A program made the position numbers and the translations under genes. The notes under the pieces were generated by a model, which worked only from the letters and a program-made list of their open reading frames with translations, did no database searches and was not told where the DNA came from. A stretch of 64,000 nucleotides of DNA from the NCBI GenBank assembly GCA_900472675.1, contig UCJA01000005.1, positions 126,848 through 190,847 on the forward strand, given 5' to 3'. Source of the DNA: Hyphomicrobiales bacterium. Its GTDB lineage: Bacteria; Pseudomonadota; Alphaproteobacteria; Rhizobiales; Rhizobiaceae. This document shows, in pieces, positions 1 through 8,747 of the stretch; position 1 is the stretch's first letter, and the number at the start of each line of letters is the position of its first letter.

Positions 1-348
1 CCGGAAAAGATCGCCTGGCCGCGCAATGACCCCTATGGCGATGGCGGCCACCAGGCAGGTGTGCTCACCGTCGCCTGCGATGGCGCAAGGGCCCTCTTCC
101 TCACCCATGCGCAGGGCGAGCTGATCGCCCGCATCAACGGCTTCTTCGGCTTTCCCGCCGTCCGTCAGATCCGCATCGTCCAGAAGCCGGTGTCGCAGCC
201 GCACCGCCATCCGCGCAAGCCGCCGCCGCTGAAGGGCGAGGCGGCAAAGCGTCTGGAGGGAATGATGGAGGGCATCGAGAACGACGCCCTCAAGAAGGCG
301 GTCGAACGGCTGGGAACGGCGGTTCTGCAGAAGAAGACCCGCCCCTGA
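1..348 (+). CDS. DciA-like (DUF721) protein, 3' part only
   Basis: The frame is open from base 1 and ends at TGA 346-348, so about 115 C-terminal residues are visible and the start lies upstream of the window. The segment around VACDGARALFLTHAQGELIAR, a small-residue turn and a basic Pro-rich stretch (KPPPLKGEAAK) fit the DUF721 family. DciA proteins of this family help load the replicative helicase DnaB; that role is family knowledge and is not shown here. The following dsbA and smc genes match an order I associate with rhizobial chromosomes. The assignment rests on half a protein. Confidence 0.7.
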   Translation, partial: PEKIAWPRNDPYGDGGHQAGVLTVACDGARALFLTHAQGELIARINGFFGFPAVRQIRIVQKPVSQPHRHPRKPPPLKGEAAKRLEGMMEGIENDALKKAVERLGTAVLQKKTRP

Positions 349-458
349 CGCCGGGGCCAGCTGGCGTCGAAACGCGCTGCAGCCCATCGATTTGTCACAA
401 TTCTTTGAAGGAATCGACTTAAGCGCAGCTTGTCCCGCAGGGGAGGCCGCGATACGGA

Positions 459-1205
459 ATGTTTGACTTTGACAGATCTCTGGCACACGGGTGTTGCATG
501 CAGTTGAACGAAATGACGATGACCAGACGCGCTCTTCTCGGCGGCGTTGCGGTAACTTCGCTTTGCCTGGCTCTGCCGCTCGGCATCACCGATGCCCTGG
601 CGCAGGAAAAGCCCCCGGAATCGCAGGGCGATGTTGATATGGCTGCGGCGCTGAAGCCCGGCCCGCTGCCGGAAATGGCGCTCGGCGAAGAAAACGCCAA
701 GGTTCAGATCATCGAGTACATGTCGATGACCTGCCCGCACTGCGCTCATTTCCACAACACGACCTTCGATACCATCAAGACCAAATACATCGACACCGGC
801 AAGGTCCGCTTCATCCTGCGCGAATTCCCGTTTGATCCGGTCGCGACGGCAGCCTTCATGCTCGCCCGCTGCAGCCCGCAGGACCCCAAGGCGATGTCGA
901 CGCCGGCCCAGTATTTCCCCATGGTCTCCATGCTGTTCAAGCAGCAGCGCGCCTGGGCGTCCCCGCAGGATGGAAATGTGCGTGCAGCACTGCTCCAGAC
1001 GGTCAAACTCGCCGGTTACTCACAGGAGAGTTTCGAGGCCTGCTTGACGAACCAGAAGCTTCTCGATGAAGTAAACGAAGTCGTGAAACGCGCAACGAGT
1101 GACTTCGGCGTCAACTCGACGCCGACCTTCCTGATCGACGGCAAGAAATATTCCGGGGACATGACTGTTGACGCCATGTCGAACCTTATCGACAGCCTTC
1201 TTTAA
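459..1205 (+). CDS. DsbA-family thiol:disulfide interchange protein
   Basis: Exported thioredoxin-fold oxidoreductase. The active-site motif CPHC is at residues 92-95, and a cis-Pro segment (STPTFLIDGK) lies near the C terminus, as in DsbA proteins. The N terminus has a twin-arginine-like stretch MTRRALLGG, a hydrophobic core and a likely cut after ALAQ, so the product should be periplasmic. The ATG at 459 is preceded by GGGAGG, 12 bases away. Internal ATGs at 498, 513 and 519 would give a shorter leader but have no visible ribosome site. smc follows after 33 bases. The substrate is unknown. Confidence 0.9.
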   Translation: MFDFDRSLAHGCCMQLNEMTMTRRALLGGVAVTSLCLALPLGITDALAQEKPPESQGDVDMAAALKPGPLPEMALGEENAKVQIIEYMSMTCPHCAHFHNTTFDTIKTKYIDTGKVRFILREFPFDPVATAAFMLARCSPQDPKAMSTPAQYFPMVSMLFKQQRAWASPQDGNVRAALLQTVKLAGYSQESFEACLTNQKLLDEVNEVVKRATSDFGVNSTPTFLIDGKKYSGDMTVDAMSNLIDSLL

Positions 1206-1238
1206 GCTTCGTCGCCTTTCCCTGATGGGGAGGGCGGC

Positions 1239-4200
1239 ATGAGGTTCAACAAGCTGCGTCTTGTGGGCTTCAAGTCTTTCGTCGAACCGGCGGAATTCAT
1301 GATCGAGCGGGGGCTGACCGGCGTGGTTGGCCCCAATGGCTGCGGCAAGTCGAACCTTGTCGAGGCCCTGCGCTGGGTGATGGGGGAAAACTCCTACAAG
1401 AACATGCGTGCGTCCGGCATGGACGACGTGATCTTCTCCGGCTCCGGCAATCGTCCGGCCCGCAACACGGCCGAAGTCGGCCTCTACCTTGACAATTCCG
1501 ACCGCACTGCGCCTGCCGCCTTCAACGATGCGGACGAGATCCAGGTGACGCGCCGCATCGAGCGCGAAAACGGCTCCGTCTACCGCATCAACGGCAAGGA
1601 AGCCCGTGCCAAGGATGTGCAGCTTCTGTTCGCCGATGCCTCGACCGGCGCCCGCTCGCCCTCCATGGTCGGCCAGGGCCGCATCGGCGAGCTGATCAAC
1701 GCCAAGCCCCAGGCCCGCCGCCAGCTGCTCGAAGAGGCCGCCGGTATTTCCGGCCTGCATTCCCGCCGCCACGAGGCCGAGCTTCGCCTGCGCGCCGCCG
1801 AAACCAATCTGGAGCGGCTGGAGGATGTGGTTGCCCAGCTCGAAAGCCAGATCGACAGCCTGAAGCGCCAGGCCCGCCAGGCCAACCGCTTCAAGATGCT
1901 CTCGGCCGACATCCGGGCCCGCGATGCCATGCTGCTCCACATTCGCTGGGTGCAGGCGCGCGATGCCGAAGACGAGGCGACGACCGCGCTCAACCAGGCG
2001 ACCAATCTGGTGGCCGAAAAGGCGCAGGCCCAGATGGAGGCCGCCAAGAACCAGGCGATCGCCAGCCTGAAGCTGCCCGAACTGCGGGACGAGGAGGCGA
2101 GGGCCGGTGCCGCCCTGCAGCGGCTGCAGATCGCCCGCGGTCAGCTCGAAGAAGAGATGGGCCGTCTCCTCAAGCGGCGCGACGAACTGACCCGGCGGCT
2201 GGTGCAGCTGGGCGAAGACATCCGCCGCGAAGAGCAACTGGCGGCAGACAACACCGCTTTCCTGGACCGCCTGGCGAAGGAGGAAGCGGAGATCGCCGGC
2301 ATGCTCTCCGATGCCGGCTCGGACGCAGAAGAAATGCGCGAGGCCTTCGAGGCCGCTGCCGCGACGCTTGCCGAAAGCGAAAAACTGTTTGCGGCCCTGA
2401 CCGCCGAACGCGCCGAGGCCGCCGCCGGTCGCACCCAGCTGGAACGGCTGATCCGCGATCTCGCCGAGCGTCGCCAGCGGCTCGACCGCCAGTTCTCCGA
2501 GGCGACCGCCGAGGTCGATGCCATCGATGGCCGCCTGGCGCTGGTCGACGATCCGGCCGAAAAGCGCGAGGCGGTGGAAGCAGCCGAAGTTGCCGTCGAG
2601 GATGCGGCAATTGCCGCCGAAGACGTCGAGGCGGCGCTTGTCACGGCTCGAGCCGCAGAACTGTCCGCTCGCGGCCCGGTCGAGGCGGCGCGCTCCGCAC
2701 TCAACGCGCTGGAAACCGAGGCCCGCACCATTTCCCGCATGCTGGCAGTCGGCGCAGCATCCGGTGCCTTCCCACCGGTCGCCGACATGATCCGTGTCGA
2801 CCGCGGCTTTGAACTGGCGCTGGGTGCCGCCCTCGGTGACGATCTCGAAACCCCGGTCGATCCCGCAGCTCCCGCCCACTGGTCGCTGAACGGCGATGGT
2901 GCCGGCGATCCGGATCTGCCCGACGGCGTCGAGCCGCTGGATGCCCGTGTCACCGCCCCGCCGGAGCTTCGCCGCCGCCTGGCGCAGATTGGCCTGGTGG
3001 ACGCGGAACAGGCGCAAACGCTGATGGCCGTCCTCCTGCCGGGCCAGCGACTGGTGACCCGTGAAGGCGCCGTCTATCGCTGGGATGGGCTTATTCTCGG
3101 CTCGGAAGCGCCGGGTGCTGCGACCCTGAGGCTCTCGCAGAAGAACCGCCTCTCGGAGCTGGAAGGCGAGATCGACGACGCCCGCATCGGCGTGTCCGAG
3201 GCCGAAGCCGGGCTGACAGAGGCGCAGGCCAGGGTCAAGGCAGAGGATCGCCGGTTGCTAGAAGCTCGCGAGCGCAGCCGGTTTGCCACCCGAAGCCTTG
3301 CCGAGGCGCGCGATGCGCTGGCGGCCGCCGAACGCGCCGCCGGCGAGCTGATGCGCCGCCGCGATGTGGTGGCGGAGGCGCTCGGTCTCTTGCGCGGCCA
3401 GATCGAGGATCTCGGCTTGCAGGAGGAAAACGCCCGCATCGAGATGGAGGACGCGCCCGACCTCTCCGAGATCGACAACCGTCTGAGCGACCAGCAGGCA
3501 GCGGTCGCCACCGATCGCGGCCTGCTTGCCGAAGCCCGCGCGACCTTCGAAGGCCTCAGCCGCGAAACCGAGGCCCGCAAGCGCCGCCTGTCGGCGATCG
3601 CTCAGGAGCGTTCCGCCTGGAACGCCCGTGCGAGCAGCGCAACTGCCCAGATCGACAGCCTGCGCGACCGCGAGGAAGAGGCGCGGGAGGAGATTGCCGA
3701 CCTGGAACTGGCGCCGGAGGAATTCGACGACCGGCGCCGCGGCCTGATGAACGAGCTGCAGAAGGCCGAGCAGGCTCGAAGCGAAGCCGGCGACCGTCTG
3801 GCCGAGGCAGAGACCCGCCAGCGCGAAGCAGATCGCATCGCAGCTCTGGCACTCGCCGAGCTGGCGGATGTCCGTGAAAAGCGCGGTCGCGCCGAGGAGC
3901 GCCTGGTCTCGGCTGCCGAAAAGCGCCACGAAGGTGAGCTGCGCATCCGCGAGGCGCTCAACATTGCTCCCCACGAGGTGGCCCGGCTGGCCGGCATCGT
4001 GCCGGGTGCGGCCCTGCCGGACGTGCGCGAGATCGAGCGCGAGGTCGATCGGCTGAGGATGGAGCGCGAACGCCTGGGACCGGTCAATCTGCGCGCCGAA
4101 GAAGAGCAGAAGGAGCTTTCCGACAAGCTCAACGCGCTGACCCGCGAGCGGGATGACGTCATCGATGCCATCCGCAAGCTGCGCGGCGCCATCCAGAGCC

Positions 4201-4700
4201 TCAACCGGGAAGGGCGCGAACGCCTTCTGGCCGCCTTCGACATCGTCAATGTGCAGTTCCAGCGCCTCTTCACCCATCTGTTCGGCGGCGGCACGGCGGA
4301 ACTGCAGCTGGTCGAGTCCGACGACCCGCTGGAAGCAGGGCTCGAGATCCTCGCCCGCCCGCCCGGCAAGAAACCGCAGACCATGACGCTGCTCTCCGGT
4401 GGCGAACAGGCACTGACGGCCATGGCGCTGATCTTCGCCGTCTTCCTCACCAACCCGGCGCCCATCTGCGTGCTGGACGAAGTGGATGCGCCGCTGGACG
4501 ACCACAATGTCGAGCGCTACTGCAACCTGATGGACGAAATGGCCGCCTCCACGGAGACACGCTTCGTCATCATCACCCACAACCCGATCACCATGGCCCG
4601 CATGAACCGTCTGTTCGGCGTGACCATGGCGGAGCAGGGCGTGTCGCAGCTGGTCTCGGTCGATCTCCAGACGGCCGAATTGCTGCGCGAAGCCAGCTGA
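1239..4700 (+). CDS. smc: Chromosome segregation ATPase SMC
   Basis: At 1153 residues this is full length for a bacterial SMC. Walker A (GPNGCGKSN, residues 31-39) is at the N terminus. Two long Ala/Glu/Arg-rich coiled-coil arms flank a hinge at roughly 500-640. The C-terminal head carries the ABC signature LSGGEQALTAM (about 1050) and Walker B VLDEVDAPLDD (about 1080). SMC dimers with ScpA/ScpB compact and segregate replicated chromosomes; scpA and scpB are not in the window. Both nucleotide-binding halves look intact. The coding strand is so GC-rich that several long antisense frames stay open, and these are artefacts. Confidence 0.98.
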   Translation: MRFNKLRLVGFKSFVEPAEFMIERGLTGVVGPNGCGKSNLVEALRWVMGENSYKNMRASGMDDVIFSGSGNRPARNTAEVGLYLDNSDRTAPAAFNDADEIQVTRRIERENGSVYRINGKEARAKDVQLLFADASTGARSPSMVGQGRIGELINAKPQARRQLLEEAAGISGLHSRRHEAELRLRAAETNLERLEDVVAQLESQIDSLKRQARQANRFKMLSADIRARDAMLLHIRWVQARDAEDEATTALNQATNLVAEKAQAQMEAAKNQAIASLKLPELRDEEARAGAALQRLQIARGQLEEEMGRLLKRRDELTRRLVQLGEDIRREEQLAADNTAFLDRLAKEEAEIAGMLSDAGSDAEEMREAFEAAAATLAESEKLFAALTAERAEAAAGRTQLERLIRDLAERRQRLDRQFSEATAEVDAIDGRLALVDDPAEKREAVEAAEVAVEDAAIAAEDVEAALVTARAAELSARGPVEAARSALNALETEARTISRMLAVGAASGAFPPVADMIRVDRGFELALGAALGDDLETPVDPAAPAHWSLNGDGAGDPDLPDGVEPLDARVTAPPELRRRLAQIGLVDAEQAQTLMAVLLPGQRLVTREGAVYRWDGLILGSEAPGAATLRLSQKNRLSELEGEIDDARIGVSEAEAGLTEAQARVKAEDRRLLEARERSRFATRSLAEARDALAAAERAAGELMRRRDVVAEALGLLRGQIEDLGLQEENARIEMEDAPDLSEIDNRLSDQQAAVATDRGLLAEARATFEGLSRETEARKRRLSAIAQERSAWNARASSATAQIDSLRDREEEAREEIADLELAPEEFDDRRRGLMNELQKAEQARSEAGDRLAEAETRQREADRIAALALAELADVREKRGRAEERLVSAAEKRHEGELRIREALNIAPHEVARLAGIVPGAALPDVREIEREVDRLRMERERLGPVNLRAEEEQKELSDKLNALTRERDDVIDAIRKLRGAIQSLNREGRERLLAAFDIVNVQFQRLFTHLFGGGTAELQLVESDDPLEAGLEILARPPGKKPQTMTLLSGGEQALTAMALIFAVFLTNPAPICVLDEVDAPLDDHNVERYCNLMDEMAASTETRFVIITHNPITMARMNRLFGVTMAEQGVSQLVSVDLQTAELLREAS

Positions 4701-5056
4701 CTGCGAACAAAAGTTTCTTCTGATCTACGTCAAACGACGCAGAATGACGTGAACCCTGTCTCGCGGGTCTTTTCAGTTGCCTATTTCTATTGCAGTATGC
4801 GCTGGCTGATGTGTGGTGCCGCAGTGCCTCTTGAGGGTGCAGGCGCCGGCGTCGAAGAGACCCCCCGTGCAGGTCTCCTGTCCTGTACGGAAAGCTTTGC
4901 GGGGCCGCACGTGATCCGGCCCCGCAAAGCTTTGCTCTCCGCCTTCGACCATCTTGAAAATTGCTGCACTGCAACATAATCCTGCCTTCAAAGATTTTCA
5001 CATTGCCGGATAGGCGTGAAACGCTGATACTGCATCGTGTTGGGTGGAGAGCAGGC
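4701..5056. other. smc-ppdK spacer
   Basis: A 356-base stretch with no convincing gene; the small open frames in it lack ribosome sites and family-like composition. Its main content is a perfect inverted repeat (next entry). A weaker GAGACC/GGTCTC pair lies around 4856-4876. GGAG at 5046-5049 serves ppdK. Confidence 0.7.
4891..4933. terminator. Perfect 17-bp inverted repeat after smc
   Basis: The left arm AAAGCTTTGCGGGGCCG (4891-4907) is exactly complementary to 4917-4933, with a 9-base loop. The arms start and end in A and T runs, so each strand would give a GC stem followed by a short U-rich tail (CTTT). It lies 190 bases beyond smc and 120 before ppdK. It probably ends smc transcription, but the T tract is short, and a protein-binding palindrome is also possible. 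Confidence 0.55.
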
Positions 5057-7729
5057 ATGGGGGAATGGGTCTACCGTTTCGGCGGTGGCAAGGCGGAAGG
5101 GGGAGCGGCGGATGTCGAGCGCCTGGGAGGCAAGGGTGCCCATCTTGCGGAAATGGCAAGCCTTGGCCTGCCTGTGCCGCCGGGTCTCACCATCGTCTGT
5201 GATGCCTGCACGCATTATTTCAACAGCGGCCGCAGCCTGCCGGATGGCCTGAAGCAGGAAGTGCTGGACGGCATAGCCGCTATGGAGCAGCTGACGGGCC
5301 GCGTCTTTGGCGCAAAATCCTCGCCCCTGCTTCTGTCGGTGCGCTCCGGCGCCCGTGCCTCCATGCCCGGCATGATGGATACGGTGCTGAACCTCGGCCT
5401 CAACGACGAGACGGTCCTGGCACTTGCGCAGGATGCGGGTGATCCGCGCTTCGCCTGGGATAGCTATCGCCGCTTCATCCAGATGTACGGCAGCGTGGTT
5501 CTCGGCCTCGATCACGAGGTCTTCGAGGAGATCCTCGAGGACGAGAAGGCCAAGGCGGGCTACGAATACGATACGGATCTCTGTGCCGATGATTGGCAGG
5601 AAGTCGTGCAGCTCTACAAGCGCATGATCGAGGAGGAACTCAGCGAAACCTTTCCGCAGGATCCGCATGTCCAGCTGTGGAAGGCGATCGGCGCCGTATT
5701 CGCCAGCTGGATGAACCCGCGCGCCATGACCTTCCGCATGCTCCATCGCATTCCGGAACATTGGGGCACCGCCGTCAACGTCCAGGCCATGGTGTTCGGC
5801 AATCTCGGCTCCTCCTCGGCCACCGGCGTTGCCTTTACCCGCAACCCCTCCACCGGCGAAAATGCGCTCTACGGTGAGTTCCTCGTCAATGCGCAAGGCG
5901 AAGACGTGGTGGCCGGCATACGCACACCCCAGTCGATCACGGAGGAGGGGCGGCTCGCATCCGGCTCCGACAAGCCTTCGATGGAGAAGCTGATGCCGCA
6001 GGTGTTCGGCGAGTTCCGCGCCGTCTGCGATCGCCTCGAAACCCATTACCGCGACATGCAGGACGTCGAATTCACCATCGAGCAGGGCAAGCTGTGGATG
6101 CTGCAGACCCGCTCCGGCAAGCGCACCACGCGGGCCGGCATGCGGATCGCCGTCGACATGGTGGAGGAAGGCCTGATCGACCGGGAGGAGGCGGTCTGCC
6201 GCATCGAGCCGCCCTCGCTCGACCAGCTCCTGCATCCGACCATCGATCCGGGCGTCGAGCGCCACATCCTGGGCGCCGGCCTGCCTGCCTCCCCGGGGGC
6301 TGCCACCGGCGGGATCGTCTTTACGGCGGAAGAGGCGGTGCAGGCGAAGGAAGAAGGCCGCAAGGTCATCCTGGTGCGCATCGAGACCAGCCCGGAAGAC
6401 ATCCACGGCATGCATGCGGCCGAAGCCATCCTCACCACCCGCGGCGGCATGACCAGCCATGCGGCGGTCGTGGCGCGCGGCATGGGCATCCCTTGCGTCG
6501 TGGGGGCCGGTTCCATGCGGGTCGACCTTCGCAACGAGAGCCTGATTGGTGTCGGCGGTGTCACGCTGCGCCGGGGTGACATCGTCACCATCGATGGTTC
6601 CACCGGACAGGTGCTGCGCGGTGCCGTCTCCATGATCCAGCCGGCCCTGTCAGGTGATTTCGGCAAGCTCATGGCCTGGGCCGACGAGACGCGCCGCATG
6701 GCGGTGCGCACCAATGCCGATACGCCGCAGGATGCCAGGGCCGCCCGGGCCTTCGGCGCCGAAGGCATCGGCCTTTGTCGCACCGAGCACATGTTCTTCG
6801 AGGGCGAGCGCATCCACGCCATGCGCGAAATGATCCTGGCGGAAGATGAGACCGGAAGGCGGGCGGCACTGGACAAGCTCCTGCCGTACCAGCGCTCCGA
6901 TTTCACCGAGCTCTTTTCGATCATGCACGGCCTGCCGGTAACCATCCGCCTGCTCGATCCGCCGCTGCACGAGTTCCTGCCCAAGGGCGAAGCCGAAATC
7001 GAGGATGTGGCAAAGGCGATGGACATGCCGGCCGCCTTCCTTGCCCGCCGCATCGATGCGCTGCACGAGTTCAACCCCATGCTGGGCCTGCGCGGCTGCA
7101 GGCTGGCGATCTGCTATCCGGAAATCGCCGAAATGCAGGCACGCGCAATCTTCGAGGCAGCCGTCGCCGCCGCAGCCGTCACCGGGGAGCCGGTGGAGCT
7201 GGAAATCCTCGTGCCGCTGGTCGGCCTGCGCTCCGAACTCGATTATGTGAAGGGCGTCATCGATCGCGTCGCTGCCGAAGTGGAAAAGCAGACCGGCACC
7301 CCGGTCGCTTATCTCGCCGGCACCATGATCGAGCTGCCGCGCGCTGCCCTGCGCGCCCATGTGATTGCCGAAACGGCGGAGTTCTTCTCCTTCGGCACCA
7401 ATGACCTGACCCAGACCACCTTCGGCATCTCGCGCGACGATTCAGCCTCCTTCATCCCGACCTATCAGCGCAAGGGCATTTTGGAGCACGATCCCTTCAT
7501 CTCGCTGGATTTCGATGGGGTCGGCGAACTCATCCAGATCGCGTCCGAGCGCGGCCGCCGGACGCGAAACGACCTGAAGCTCGGGATCTGCGGGGAACAC
7601 GGCGGCGACCCGGCCTCCATCCGCTTCTGCGAACAGGTCGGCCTCGACTACGTGTCCTGTTCGCCCTTCCGCGTGCCGATCGCCCGCCTTGCCGCCGCTC
7701 AGGCCGCCATCGAGCGGAGGAAATCATGA
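5057..7729 (+). CDS. ppdK: Pyruvate, phosphate dikinase
   Basis: 890 residues. It interconverts pyruvate + ATP + Pi with PEP + AMP + PPi in the cytoplasm. The N-terminal ATP-grasp domain begins GGKAEGGAADVERLGGKGAHL. The phosphohistidine motif GGMTSHAAVVARGMGIP is at about 462-478. The C-terminal PEP/pyruvate barrel contains GTNDLTQTTFG and the catalytic-Cys segment LGICGEHGGD (about 840). The start MGEWVYRFGGGKAEG matches family N termini and has GGAG about 8 bases upstream; the longer open frame upstream is unlikely. The stop overlaps the next gene (ATGA). In rhizobia PpdK works alongside PEP carboxykinase in gluconeogenesis. Confidence 0.97.
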   Translation: MGEWVYRFGGGKAEGGAADVERLGGKGAHLAEMASLGLPVPPGLTIVCDACTHYFNSGRSLPDGLKQEVLDGIAAMEQLTGRVFGAKSSPLLLSVRSGARASMPGMMDTVLNLGLNDETVLALAQDAGDPRFAWDSYRRFIQMYGSVVLGLDHEVFEEILEDEKAKAGYEYDTDLCADDWQEVVQLYKRMIEEELSETFPQDPHVQLWKAIGAVFASWMNPRAMTFRMLHRIPEHWGTAVNVQAMVFGNLGSSSATGVAFTRNPSTGENALYGEFLVNAQGEDVVAGIRTPQSITEEGRLASGSDKPSMEKLMPQVFGEFRAVCDRLETHYRDMQDVEFTIEQGKLWMLQTRSGKRTTRAGMRIAVDMVEEGLIDREEAVCRIEPPSLDQLLHPTIDPGVERHILGAGLPASPGAATGGIVFTAEEAVQAKEEGRKVILVRIETSPEDIHGMHAAEAILTTRGGMTSHAAVVARGMGIPCVVGAGSMRVDLRNESLIGVGGVTLRRGDIVTIDGSTGQVLRGAVSMIQPALSGDFGKLMAWADETRRMAVRTNADTPQDARAARAFGAEGIGLCRTEHMFFEGERIHAMREMILAEDETGRRAALDKLLPYQRSDFTELFSIMHGLPVTIRLLDPPLHEFLPKGEAEIEDVAKAMDMPAAFLARRIDALHEFNPMLGLRGCRLAICYPEIAEMQARAIFEAAVAAAAVTGEPVELEILVPLVGLRSELDYVKGVIDRVAAEVEKQTGTPVAYLAGTMIELPRAALRAHVIAETAEFFSFGTNDLTQTTFGISRDDSASFIPTYQRKGILEHDPFISLDFDGVGELIQIASERGRRTRNDLKLGICGEHGGDPASIRFCEQVGLDYVSCSPFRVPIARLAAAQAAIERRKS

Positions 7730-8157
7730 CCGACATCACCGTTCTCACGGTTCCCGTCTTCAGCACGCTTTGCAACGAGGGTTTTCGCCTCCGCCGCGAG
7801 GTCTTCATCGGGGAGCAGAAAGTACCGCCGGAGGAGGAGTTCGATGCCGACGATCTGACCGCCGCGCATGTGGTGGCGATCATCGATGGCGAGGTCTGCG
7901 GCGTGCTACGGGTGATCGATGCCCTGGATTATCTGAAGATCGGCCGCGTCGTCACCGGCATGTCCTTCCGGGGACGCGGCGTGGCAAGCGCAATGCTGCG
8001 CCACGCGATTGAGCAGCACCGTGATCGGCGCGACGGCCGCTTCCACCTGGCGGCCCAGAGCGACAAGATGGCGCTCTACGCCCGCTTCGGCTTCAAGCCC
8101 TATGGCGACGAGTTCCTGGATGTCGGCATTCCCCATGTGAACATGAAGAATTTCTGA
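7726..8157 (+). CDS. GNAT-family N-acetyltransferase (ElaA-like)
   Basis: 143 residues, one GNAT fold. The acetyl-CoA-binding stretch is GMSFRGRGVASAMLRHAI (about 79-97), and the late motif is LYARFGFKPYGDEF. The early VFIGEQKVPPEEEFD segment is typical of the ElaA/YjcF branch, whose substrates are mostly unknown. Its ATG overlaps the ppdK stop by four bases, so translation is probably coupled and the gene is likely co-transcribed with ppdK. No metabolic link to ppdK is evident. Confidence 0.88.
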   Translation: MTDITVLTVPVFSTLCNEGFRLRREVFIGEQKVPPEEEFDADDLTAAHVVAIIDGEVCGVLRVIDALDYLKIGRVVTGMSFRGRGVASAMLRHAIEQHRDRRDGRFHLAAQSDKMALYARFGFKPYGDEFLDVGIPHVNMKNF

Positions 8158-8177
8158 GCATCCAGTGCCAGTCTTGG

Positions 8178-8465
8178 TCAAGTGAGATGGTCTGGCCATT
8201 TTCTGGATGAGTGGAATATGGCGAGGATCTCGACCTTCTCGCGAAGACGGTAGAAAGCGATATAAGGTGTACCGGAGATCGTGAGGCGCCGCGTATCGTG
8301 ATCTGCCGTCACGGGCCCTAATTGAGGGTGCAAGGCAAGTCTGGATACGGCCTGCGCGATGCGCCGAACAACCGCTTCAGCTGCCAGCGCATTGTCGTAC
8401 GCAATGTAGTCGCCGATATCTTCCAGGTCCCGAAGCGCTTCGTCCAACCAGACGATGTCACTCAT
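8178..8465 (-). CDS. RelE/ParE-family toxin
   Basis: 95 residues. Family signatures are VWLDEALRDLEDIGDYIA at the N terminus, the RLALHPQLGP turn and the C-terminal SGTPYIAFYRLREKVEILAIFHSSRKWP. ParE-type proteins poison gyrase and RelE types cleave mRNA; the sequence does not separate them with certainty, but the layout is ParE-like. Its ATG lies inside the end of the antitoxin gene (8-base overlap). That is usual for type II modules and favours this start over an upstream in-frame one. Confidence 0.88.
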   Translation of the reverse strand: MSDIVWLDEALRDLEDIGDYIAYDNALAAEAVVRRIAQAVSRLALHPQLGPVTADHDTRRLTISGTPYIAFYRLREKVEILAIFHSSRKWPDHLT

Positions 8466-8646
8466 TCGGAACGAATTTGCGAATAACCGCCTTGACGGCT
8501 TCCGAAGACGCAAAAACACCCTTGTCAGCCAGTGCGTGACGCGCTGCGAGCTGTTCTTTCTGCCACGACAAAACATCGTCCGACGGTGCAATATCCGACG
8601 GAAGAGTGACGTCCTGTACAGACAAGGGTTTCGCAGAGACTTTCAT
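8458..8646 (-). CDS. Antitoxin partner of the ParE-type toxin
   Basis: 62 residues, acidic at the N terminus and helical at the C terminus (EQLAARHALADKGVFASSEAVKAVIRKF). It sits directly upstream of, and overlaps, the toxin gene, which is the main reason for the call. No clear ribbon-helix-helix strand is visible. TACAAT on the minus strand (8653-8658) lies only six bases before the ATG. If it is the -10 box, the transcript would be nearly leaderless. The -35 region is poor, so this is tentative. Confidence 0.75.
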   Translation of the reverse strand: MKVSAKPLSVQDVTLPSDIAPSDDVLSWQKEQLAARHALADKGVFASSEAVKAVIRKFVPNE

Positions 8647-8747
8647 TTCGAGATTGTATCAGAGTTGCCAAGGCGAGGGAACGGTCTCTGCAGATCGGGA
8701 CCGCGGCAGGCTCACCCACCGCGGTCCCATCATCTCCCAGCTGGGCG

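Noticed and set aside
1020..3017. Open frame of 665 codons opposite smc
   Set aside because: It is an antisense artefact of GC-biased third positions; smc is intact and unmistakable. Similar long antisense frames over the glycosyltransferases, importer and transporter genes were rejected for the same reason.
4749..4979. 76-codon frame in the smc-ppdK spacer
   Set aside because: It runs through the perfect inverted repeat and has no ribosome site.
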